Shown: positions 51,801-63,800 of the stretch, piece by piece
How the letters are laid out: each line of letters opens with the position of its first letter
Position numbering within the stretch: the first letter of the stretch is position 1
Source: Paracentrotus lividus
Taxonomy: Eukaryota > Echinodermata > Echinoidea > Camarodonta > Echinidae
Reading direction: 5' to 3'
DNA length: 64,000 nucleotides
Assembly: GCA_940671915.1 (NCBI GenBank)
Contig: CALNVZ010003426.1
Location: forward strand, 24,765,219-24,829,218
Made by a program: the position numbers and the translations under genes
The notes under the pieces: model-generated
Databases searched by the model: none
What the model was told of the DNA's origin: nothing
What the model saw: only the letters and a program-made list of their open reading frames with translations

Positions 51801-54800
51801 ATTTTATCCAAGCAGCAGGGAGGGCATCATCACGTTGGTAGTGGTGGTGGTGGAGTTGGTGGTGGTACTTATGGTGATGGTGGTGGGATGCTAACAATTG
51901 CTTCTAGACCATCAGAATCTCACAGTTTGAATGAAGATAACTTCATTGCAGCTATAGGTAAGCTAGGTCTACTAATAAACCTCTACACATTCACATAGTA
52001 TAATTATATTGTACTCTCATCCTGGTATACTAATAAACCTATATATTTCACGTTAACATGACATAATAATATTGAACACATCCATCTATAACTTAGTGTG
52101 CATAAAATAATATTTATTAAAAATTAGTTCTTATGTATGAAAATAACAAATTTAAAAACTTTTGCGTTTCAGTAAAATTTGCTAGCTTGATTAAACATGT
52201 GCCCTCTCTACAAGTTTAGAATATTGTATCTACTTAGTTTGTAGATCTTTTCACAGATTATAAACAACATTTATACTCGTATTCTTGCCTGTTCTTTGAA
52301 ATTCAATTTGATTTGCTTGCCAACAGACATGGGAATGCATAAAGTTACATCCATATTTATGATGTAAAAACTCACACAATGTATATGCCTGAAACTGATA
52401 ACTCTGCAGCTATGCAAAAAGGAATTGTTCAATATAAGCTTGTGATCAATTGGAGAAAGAAATAAATGTCTCTTTACAGTTATTTTACATGAAAGCTCTT
52501 AAAAGAAATGCTTTGCATGCTAGCTCAGAGAAAAAGGAATAACGTAAAATACTTAGTTAATTTAGTTGCCAATAATTATTTTTGAAAAACCTTTTGAGCA
52601 ATGTTAGAATCAGGATAAAAAATATAATACACCTATTATCTGTATTATTGAACACTTTGGCAAAGGTTTTAGTAATATTTATTTAATATCATGTGATTTT
52701 TTTTTTTTTTTTAAACTTGTAAAACAATGACCAAAATTCTATTAAATATATCGCCTCATCTAATCCAATTCAGATTACCTTTGTAACTTGTTAAAAGTTT
52801 TGATGAGATAGGGTACGTCAAAAGGGCTTTCATTCTGTGGCCTATATTCTGAAATGTGGTTCAGAAATACCCTCAAGTTCAGGTTAAAAGTAACAGACAA
52901 TAGGATCACGCTACAGGATCGCAATGAAATTATGTGACCCTATTGTGTAATAAAGCCTGAACTCAAGATAAGACTGTACACGTAGTTCAGAATAGGTTTA
53001 ATCCATCTGACTTTCAACTGACAAAGAGCTCATAAGATGAGATCAATAAATATTAACCTTTCTTTTCTCTGACATCTTTTGCTGCATTTTGCCTTGGTTC
53101 TTCTCAAACACACAGAGAGTAAGACGCCACTCTTTCTTCTATTGTTTTATTTTCTGCTTGCATGCCTATCACTCTGTCATTTATTGTGGGGATGTTGCAT
53201 GATAAAACACAGCTTGCATGCCCAACGTTTATTCATTGGCTATACCATATATTGTAGTTACAGAGTAGCATGTTACACTGGCATAGAGCTGGATGCACTT
53301 TCTTTTGTTAATGGGGGGGGGGATGATGAATAGATCGCCCCCCCCCCCCCCCAGTAACAAAAGAATTTAATGTGTGTCTATGACCTTGGCATGTTATGAT
53401 GTAATGAGATTCATGTACCTATCAACTCTACATTGAAGCTTGTCCTGGAGGACATTTCATGAAAGGACTCGTCGGACGTTTTATCCGACAAACCGTTATA
53501 GGCTACTGAAATGCTTGCATCTGATTGGCTGAGAGCAAATTTGTCGGATAAAATGTCCAACAAGTAATTTGATGAAATGCTCCCCTGGTTGCTAGCAATT
53601 CATTGATTTATTTTATTGACCTGTATATAGGTTCATTCTCAATAAAAAGAACTAAATATTCTTTTTGCATAGAATGTAGGGACTTTGTAATAAGGAGTTG
53701 ATAAGTTGTTACTTGTAAGTTACGAAAAAACATTACAAATGACGTGAAAACTGAAGAGCGAAATGGGATGCCCAAAATAGTAATAATAATGAACGTTACT
53801 TATATAATTCATGAGTTTGGACTTTATTTCCTCCAATACAAAAATATCAATAACATTTTAAATGTCATGATGGCGACGATAATCTACATTTGTATTTTTC
53901 AACTTTAATAAGCAAATAAAATTAACAAAAATTATATTGTCATCCCATTTGGCTCTTTATATTTCAATTCGTTTGTAAAGTTTTTCGGAAACATCCCCTT
54001 GATTTAATATTTGAAATGTTTGAAAAAGTAACAGACTAGTTTGTAATGAATGGGCCCCTTTAACATTGTTACTGTGCCATGCCTTTTTTTCTTTGTAAAA
54101 TATTTTTACATCCTTCTCTCCCCCCACCCCCCCCCCAACTTCCTCCCTCTCTTTCCCTCTCTCTTTCTTAGTGTGTTTCATGTACAGTGTAATTGCAAGA
54201 ATTCTGATCAAACCTTAAATATCAGTCTCCTGGGGGGCATTTCATCATGCAAGCATTTCAGTAGCTTATAACAGTTTGTCCTTTGATGAAACGCCCCCCT
54301 GGTCTCAGTAACACAAGGTTTGAAATCAATCACAAAATGGCTATAGCAATTATTTGCTAATCAAGATCATTGTTGCAATAACAAGACTTACCAGTAAACA
54401 ATTCGAATTATTCTTCCATTTGCAATTGATTGCAAAATTTTGTGTTATAAGGCCCTGGTTTGTCTTTTTTTATCAAGATACATGGAACTTGTTTATTGAA
54501 GCACATGAGTTTAACTTAATTGATAAGAATCATGAGTGGTTCATGTTACTTGTTCAATTATTGACAAATCACATCCATTGTATAAAAAACAGCATATGGC
54601 CAAACAATATGGCTGACCGAAGCATAACTTGCATCTTTACATTTACATGTACATGAACAATTTATAGTGTCCACTCAATCGTATACACAAAGGGAGCATA
54701 GATCTAAATCAGCAAATGGCATATTTCATGATATATGTCTTTGTTTAAATGTTTATTTGAATGTATTCCAAAAATGGGAAGAAAAAAAAAATCTGAAAAT

Positions 54801-57800
54801 ATGTGTGGAGTGAGTGAAGTAGACGTGTTGTCTGGTACATTATTGTAGGCGTGAGACAATTCTTTGGTTATGTTTTAGATAGTGGGGAATGTTTCATCAG
54901 TGCCCTGTAACATAAAAGAGGTATTGTCACTTGCAAATTTGAAACATCCATTCTGATTGGTTCAAAGTGAGACTTTCATGTAAGAAGGTTTTGCATCAAG
55001 GATTCTGATTGGTTACTATCGATTTTGCAATTGTTCATATTGTTACAAGGCCAAGCCAAGAATGACTGCATTGTAGTTTGTGAATGTTTGTGAATGCCTG
55101 TGCATTGTAGGGAATGAATGGTACCCTGTTCACACTAGAGATGTACAGTGTACCAATTTTTGTTCTTACTAATCGCCAAACGTGATGGTGTAAACATGTT
55201 GCATGTTTCTATTTGAGGGCCAACTGCATACATGCATTTAGGGTGGGCGCACATCAAAATCATGCCAAATCAAAAGAACAGATTGATACAACATAAGACA
55301 AAATCAGGCAATTATGGGATACATAATGGATTACACTATTCCATAGTTTAAACCTTTAAAATTGTATTTTTAGGAAGTAGAATCTTTCAGTAGTGCAATG
55401 ATCTTTCTTACAGCAGTTTTACCCATATGCTATATTTTGCCAAGACAATTTGTGATCACTTATAATCATGCATTGAGAGATGTGCTGTAATGCACCCTTG
55501 CTCTGGTTGTACATCCATTATGAAATAACACTGAGTACTATTTTTAATATACACTGTATGATTTATGTTTCATTTGAATGTTGAAAATACATTTGCATTG
55601 TTCTAATGTTTTAGGTTGGCAGAAGAGTGAGTCCAATATCAGTAGTTGCAGTACAAGTACAGAGGAGGGTGGCATCAAAGGTACTTACTTTTAATAGATC
55701 AATGCACAATAAATTCAACTTTTGTGTAACATGTTTTTACAAGCATTTACATGTATTGTAAAATAAATCTTCTCTTAGTGACTGGGAAGTTCATGTTTTA
55801 TTGTGCTTTTTAGTTTACATTACTTTTCCTTGGAACAACCTCTTAAAATATATCTACCTCTTAAGAAAAAAACAAATAGATTTAGATGTGTAGTGCATTA
55901 AAGAAATGGTATCAGAAAAGTATAGAAAATAAGAGTGAGGTAAGAATGAGAGATACAAGAAATGGTTGCAGAGTAATACAAATCATTTGAATCTGATTGC
56001 TGTATGTCAAGAGCTTTAGGGACAGTATTAAAGTTGAAATTTCAGTGCATTTTGTAATCAAATTTCTACCACCCAAAATTAACCTACTGTATGGAATACT
56101 ATTAGTAATATTATTCCATAGGTTAATTTTGGGTGGTGGAAATTTTTATTACTAATAATACTATTAAGTTAGCTAAAATGAAATTCATTTCATCATTATA
56201 TTGATCATGATAATATATTCATTACATCATATTGTTATCAAATATAATATCATATTATATTACCTGGTGTATATTCATATCATACTATTACATTCATTTC
56301 ATCATTATATTCAACATTAATATTTATTAATGTTTTCCTTATAAAGTTAATACATTTTTTGTACATGTACATGTGTGCCTGTTGCTGTCCCTGCTAATAG
56401 CCTTCTGTTCCAAATTTCAAATGCCCACTTTTCAGCCACCAGCATACACACTAAGTCATTTTTAAAAACAGCTGGACATCCTCAAAAACAAGAAGTCAAC
56501 CATCATTGTGTACATGATCTAGTGTACACTGTGTTGATGAGAAAACAATGCAAGTCTAAAAGTGGAAGGTTTTAGGTTAAAAACAAGTCAGTTTGAACAC
56601 AGTAAAAGATGAACAGATATTTTTTGCAATTTTGGACTTGTTTGGGAAATTCGCGAGCAGAAAAATTCATGATTTTTGTGATGTTTTCATTACTATAAAT
56701 AGCTTTAGTGGACATTTTTGCGAAAATGGTCTTGCAAAATTTGTGAAAATAACCACTTATACAGTAGTTTGTAATGTGGGTATGTTCGTACATTGTAATT
56801 GTATTGCTACCTATCCTGTGTTCACATTTCATAACATCTCATCACTGTCTCTCAAACAGTGCACTCTTCAAACCTGGAAGACAATCGTAATGACAGCGCC
56901 TATGAACTGATAGACGAGGCTGAGATCCCTATTGGTAGTAGTACAGGAGCAGGCGTCCATGGAGCAGTTGGAATAGCAGCAGGAGTAGCTGTTACAGGTA
57001 CGCTTTCAGTTGTTTTATTGTGTGTGTTCAGAAATTCATAGTATGAATGTTTGGTATCTTTGACGGTACCTTATGATTCAATTCAAGCCATGTATCTGAT
57101 AAATTAAAAGAAACCTCTCCTTTATTGATAAAATTGTGTTGTAACAAATGTAATTAATTTATAACTTGATTCATTGTTTTCATGTAGCAATGTTTATAAG
57201 ACTTTTCTTTCAATAACCCTAATAAAAATGTATAAAAATGTATGAAATATTCCAATCCAAAAATGTTTTTCTGTAGCGCATGATGAAATTACAATCACTT
57301 TAAAGCAACTTAATTATGGATGAAAGTTAAAGAACAGACTATGACGTTTGCATGTTTTATGTTGAGGCAAAGACAGTTTTTGGCTGAGTTGAGGTTGGGT
57401 TTAGGCAATGCTTTTGATCAATATTCAATGCAGTACGCTTTCACTCATGCATTGCTTATCATTTTAAATGCATGTCAATTTGATCACAAACACACTTTTT
57501 ACACACCGGGCTGAGTTCATGGATTGACACAAAGTTAGATATTTCTCAATATCTTTGACAATTATTAAACTAAAAATGGCTATTTGGTTTACTCAAACTT
57601 GGTTAAATATATTCATGATAATCTGTTGGAAACCAGCGTTTTGTGTCAGCCTGTTACCTTGGAAATGCCCACTGCTGAAATGATAAATAATACCTGATCC
57701 AACATGTTAAGTTTGCTGCTTTCTAAAATATATCTACACGATCCAAACTAAATAGGCATATATATTGTCATGCTGTGTTGTCAAATGCTAGATGTCTCCC

Positions 57801-60800
57801 AAAAACATGCATTGAAAACAAAATTGATCATTTCAAAATTTCCTTGAAACAATTCTCCAAAGAAACCCGATCTATAATAATTTGATTCATCAATATTGAA
57901 TTTACTTGATCTTCTGATGAGGGCACGTAATCATTTCTATCACTTTTATATTCTAATGCTCGATATAACTATGAATAATATGAAAGGGAATTATTATTAA
58001 TTTTATGTGACATTACATTTTGCATGTTACTTTTCTCTTGATTGAAAACTTCCTCCAACATGTGAGAGTAAATCAATGCAAGTTTTCTTTCTTGTACTGT
58101 GCAATTTCATGATTTTTGTTTATTTTTAAATTTTGAAGAGGCCATTTCTTTTCCCAAATTTATTGTAACTGTAACTGTTTTTTTTTTTATAGTTTTAAAA
58201 CTTATTCTTTGTGAAATAAATTTCTAATTACAATCAATATTATCTTTAGATTCATCCATCAAATTTAGAAGAGTTTAGACAAATTAAATCTTAAGTGACC
58301 ATCAATGAACAGAAGTCTGATTTTTTGCAAGCCCTTTTGGAAATTGATAAGATGTTAAATGTAGGTTATAGAGGATTATGTGTTTCACACTTTATTTACA
58401 TAATACATGTAGATGTGCACAATATTTAAACATCCCTTTTCTCTTGTTTTATCTGACTTCTTTTTAACTTCCTCTTCCAACTTTCCTGAATTCTTCCTTC
58501 TTTATTCTTTTTCTTGGTCTCTTCTCAATGCAATATCCTGGATTGTTTGCGGCTTCCTATCTTTTGTTCATATGCAGATGAAGGTAGTATATTGTACTTT
58601 GATGGTGTTGGGTTTATTATTTATTCCATTCCGTATACATCACATTTCACTTTTGTTTGCATGACCTAAAAAGTTTGTCGAGGGCGCTGTAACACAATGG
58701 TTTGCAATCAATCGCAAAATGGCAATAGCCAATCAAGATCGTTGTTATATGTGCTTTTTGTTCAAAAGACTTGCCATTGACCAATTACGTTTTGTGCTGT
58801 CAAATTTGCAATTGATAGCAAATGTTATGTGTTACAAGGCCGTTGCGAATTATTCATGTCCCGTTTCATTGAAATAAATAAAACAAGTTACATCTAGAAA
58901 TGTGCACTATTAAAATCATTTCTTACATTAGCTGTAATCAGATTTGTCATTGAAATTCATAATCAAAGTGAGTTTTGTAAAAGAGGAATTCAGTCAGTCT
59001 AACCACTTTGACCCTTTGATTAATCATAGTTTTTACCTCATACATGTAAATTTAGGGTAATTTATTTCCAAACATTCAATAAACAGTAAGTTGTTGTTTG
59101 TAATATACAGGGAACAGGGTAGTGGCTACAAAATGAGGCTTCTTATATGGTGTTTCTTACCAGTGTTGTAATGTGGTGGAATTAAATTTTTTGCACAGGT
59201 GGCGTTTGTCATGTTTACTAATGACATGTTTTTGTTTTAGACGCCTTCTCCATTCAAAAGGCGTCAGTTTCCCGCGGGATCGTGTTCCACCCCGGGAAAC
59301 ATCCGGCTTTCAGCTTTTAACATGTTTAAGCCGTATTAAAATTTCGGGATTCTATTCAAAAGCCGATAAAACGGCATTGGGAACAAAGGATGCGGGAAAC
59401 TGACACCTTTTGAATGGAGAAGGCGTCTTACTAAGCAAATTGTGATTGTTGTATGTCAGTATATATCCTTTTGTAATGCATTCAATAATTTTTTTTTTTA
59501 GCCACTGCTTGCTCCATGCATGTTTATTAATTTTTATATAGCTACATGTATATCATTATTTAGCGCTCTTATTATTCAATATAATTATTGTGCATGATAT
59601 CTTGAGTAGTAGAGCAGTGAATTCCCAAAAGAAGCAACATGCAGTATTTATAGAATCGGAACATGGGCCTTATTTATATTCAATTTTATTGGATGCTATT
59701 ATACAGGCATAACAATATCACCAAAAAATTACAAAGGTATTGAATTTAAATAATAATTCTTTTTTGATGACATTTGTATTTTTGTTTATATCAACAATCA
59801 GGGTAATTTGACTTTGACTTTTTAATTTGAATTTGACAATCAGGGACTGTTGACTTTGTTGCACTTTTTTTTTTTTTTTAGTGTTAGATTTATTAATTTA
59901 CTTAGACATTTTCAAGATTAATGGCCATAGAGTATTTTAATGGTGGTTAAAGAATATTTGCTATTTCATTAAGTGGTAACTTTTAATTTGGGTAATAAGA
60001 TCTTCTGTCTGTCCTGATTTCTTGTTATTGTGATAACTTTTAATGTCATGATAGAGTGTATCACCACAGTAAGATGATCTGATTAGATTGTAGATTACAC
60101 AATGTATATTGGTCAAATGGTGACAGATATAAACTTATAAAATTTCAGGTATTGATAATTAACACATGTGATAAATAATACTAACACACTAGATATTAAT
60201 ATTATTCTGAGGCGTATTGGCACATGTGTATCAATATATCTCGAGAAGAAATTGTGATATAAATGCTTAAACTTAAGGAAGCAGGTACTATTTTTAGACA
60301 ATCTAATTATGGTTTAGAGTTTGTAGGTCGAAGGTCACCAAAGAAAGATTTTTTTAGTAATAATGTTAAAGATCATAGAGATTATTTTGTGACATTACTG
60401 GTTTTATTGCAGGGACATATCAGAATGCAGTCTTTGTCATTGTCATTTTTATATACATGTTTGGGGCCACTACTTCTGATACTACTTTAATGCTTGTTTT
60501 TGTTTTTGTGTTTGTTTTTACTAATTATGCTTTATAGAGACTTAAAGGTTTTCTTTTATTCTCCTAGTGGATCCCACAATTGTATCAACGTTGAACATTG
60601 CATCTTTCTTGTAGTTCAGATACACCCATTTCCTTTTGATATGCTATTACAAACCAAACATTGATCAATTGTACCATCCAATTCCTTTAACTTGTTTCCC
60701 ATTTGTCTGGGGTTTAAATTGTTATGAAACATGTTTTTGTGCATGTATGCAAGGGCCCATGTTTGAATTTTTGATAATTCTGTGATATGAACCCTATACT

Positions 60801-63800
60801 GTACAATGTAAATAGCATCATCCAATAGAGGAATAAAAGTTACTGCTGATACCTACATGAATTACATCGTAATGATTTTATTTCAAGATGATACATTATT
60901 ATTATTAACTAAAAATAGAAATCATGATATCAAATCATACCATGGAATATTGTTTTCTAATGATAGTGTATAACAAGGTAATTTTGCCGGTCACAGTGGA
61001 TTGCATTAAAAAAAAATGTTGTTATCACATTGATTACTTTTTTCCTTTTAAATCCTGAAGTGAAGAGATTCCTGATATAAAAAAGTAATATCCATGGTCC
61101 CAAGTTATTTTCTGTTCAAGTGAGAAGGGTGTTGAACCTGGCTCGAATGAAGAGTTATGACTATGCTCACTGCAATATGATTTGAAGAAACGCCATTAGT
61201 TTGAAACTTTAACTACTTACCGGTATATTTTCCATATTAACTCAATCTATTGTACTTGTGCTTGTGATTTCTAGGTGTAATTGGAAACAAACTTGACATG
61301 ACTCCACTTACTGGAGTAAAGAGACATACAAACCAACCAACAGATCCATCACCAAGCAACCATAACCACCAGCAATCAACTGAGTTCACGGAGGAAGGCA
61401 TCCAATCAGAACTCAAGGATGTTACAAATAATAATCTATACAACACAGGAGAGTCAGCAATCACCTTCATAGGTACTTTAATGTCCTTTTAACTAGTAAC
61501 GGATCCAGCCTTCTGTCACACAATTCAAAGTATTGGCCTACATGTACAAACATAATAGAGCCACTGTTATCCCCAGACAATTGGGCCTGCACAATCCCTT
61601 GAAATCGCGAATCCTGGATCTGCACCTATTACCTGTAGTGTTTACGCTTTTATACTGGTTTGTCACTGCTCACTGTAACTTGACATTATGTATGATATCT
61701 CTACATGATTGCATCTCTTGATTTTTCTCAAAGAAATTCTATTTGTATTTTTATTTCCTCATGGGAGACTTTATCCGTTTCTGTAGTTAGTTTCTGGTTA
61801 TGTTTTGTTAAAGGACAGGTTTACCCCAAAATTATTTGGGCTGCAACAACTCAAGTAGAGCTTTATGCTTTTATACTTGTTTGCTACTGCTTACTAGAAT
61901 TCCAATTCTCTACATGTATGAAATCTCCATTTTTTTTCTCAACGATATTTTATGTCTATCTCTATTTTTTTTATTGGAGAGTATCTTTGATGGTACTTCA
62001 TTTCATGTAAAGTATGTGTGTGGGGGTGGATGTGTCTGGATTATAGCATGTGTCTGGATTATAGCATTGCAAGCATTGTAAATCAATCCACTTATCTCCC
62101 ATTCGTTTCTCAGCACCACCAAGCAGTACCGATAGTCCTGATATCCATGATCTAATGGATACACCTTCATATAGGAGGAACCAGCTAGTTCAAAAGCTCT
62201 CCAGCATGGACTCAGAGCTTTCAGAGGCTAGTACCTTAGTCAGCTTCAATTCTTCTGATACACTTGGGAATGATAGTGATACCAGTTCTACCAGTGGAGT
62301 GGATGTACGGAGCAGAAGATCAAGAATAGCCCATCATTCTATTAGACCAGTCATGTCAGATACAGAGGTGGAATTGAATGGAGTAAGTTGACAGGGACAG
62401 AATTATGTAATGGCTGAATTAACTTACGATGTAAAAAGTAGAATAAAAGTATCCCATTGATTTCAAATCACTAAGAAAAAGAAACTTACTTCCAAAAGCT
62501 CAGCCAACATTGGTATTAAGATATTTCTTTGCTGGAAAATGGCATTGCTCATGTTGTGGTCACAACTTGTGCATCAGTTGGGCATCTACTTGTATCTTGT
62601 CTCCATTAGACTTTGCAAAAAGTCCTTACTTCAGATCTAGGGAAGGGGATGTTTTTCAGGCCTGTAGGAGCAGGGTGGCCATACTCATAACAACCAATCA
62701 TCTTGTTTTGATTTTATTGTTATTGTTTACTTTGATATAAAGGGCTATGCCTGAAACATCAGGTATTTACACCAAGCATTTACATTTCACTGAACTGGCT
62801 TTATCTGAATCGCCTGCGGGCTTAAGTCGGCCGCTGCAAAGTACATTGTATTTGTGGCCAAAATGGGGCATCAACACTGAAGGAATGCGGAGAGGAAGAG
62901 ACCATGAGTCACCTTCTACAATGCCCTCTTCTGCCTTCCCCCTGCTCCCAAGCTGATCTTACTACTCTTTTGCCTAATGGGATTGCCTGTGTTGAGAAAT
63001 AATTGGTAGAGTCTAATTCAGAGTTGGTTTCACTTTCAGTTTTTAATTTCCCTAAGAAACAATATATAAATTATTTTTAGATGTAAACCGGTATAAGTAT
63101 ATAATCAAACAGAACAATGAGAGAAAGGACTCGAGAAGAAGACCAAACATACATCAGCTTTATCATATCGTATTTTTATGTATTCTTTTTATTTTCAGTC
63201 ATCTATGATATCATGTAAACGCAATACACCAGCCCGATGGTCCATGAAGAGTCGTAAATCAGCAGGCTTCCGTTACCATGGCGGTGACATGATAGCGACC
63301 GATTCCGACACATCAGAGGTCATCCTAAGAAGATATGTCTTTGAAGCTTTTGTTGGTATGTCACATAAATGAATGGAATTGAAAGGATACTTATGAAACT
63401 GCTTCAGATGACTCTTAAACTAGTAGGGCAAATTACAACAAAAATTAATTTACAATGTAATGAACTTGATATTCAAATCAAATTACTGCGGCAACTATAA
63501 CTATGATATATCAAATCATTAACAGCAGTATAAAAATATTTTGCCCAATTAATCTTGGGACCGGCAGCTACTGAGCAGCGCCAGATCTACATTGCTCTAT
63601 CCCTTTCTTTAATATTGAACGCCAAACAGGGTAGCAGCAACTCCCATTTTTTAATGTCTTTTGGTATGACGCGACCGGGGATTGAACCCAAGACCTCCCG
63701 ATTATGAGGCAGACGCTCTATCCACTGAGCCAACACATCGGTTGATAAACTAAATTCACATATTTTACAAAGAAATGAGGCTCTCCGTAGACAAATAAGA

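Larger units (their letters stand above)
51958..55614 (+). other. MADD intron 14 (3.7 kb)
   Basis: Contains small fold-back elements at 53444-53588, 54229-54302 and 54303-54454, a poly-G/poly-C hairpin at 53301-53366 and a related TTGCAAATTTG element near 54905-55056. No exon is supported. Confidence 0.7.
56998..61274 (+). other. MADD intron 16 (4.3 kb)
   Basis: Holds a GTAACACAA-type MITE (58683-58842), a young-looking 188-bp MITE (59240-59427) and a weak relative of the GCCTCCG-repeat body (about 60020-60350). Frames such as 57320-57514 and 60263-60490 show no family signature. Confidence 0.65.

Noticed and set aside
51484..51897. Minus-strand 137-residue open frame with a His-rich start
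   Set aside because: Antisense shadow of MADD exon 14; the His run mirrors the Gly/His-coding low-complexity stretch.
63672..63745. Possible tRNA-Met gene on the minus strand
   Set aside because: A and B boxes are present, but the acceptor ends do not pair and a SINE body follows directly.
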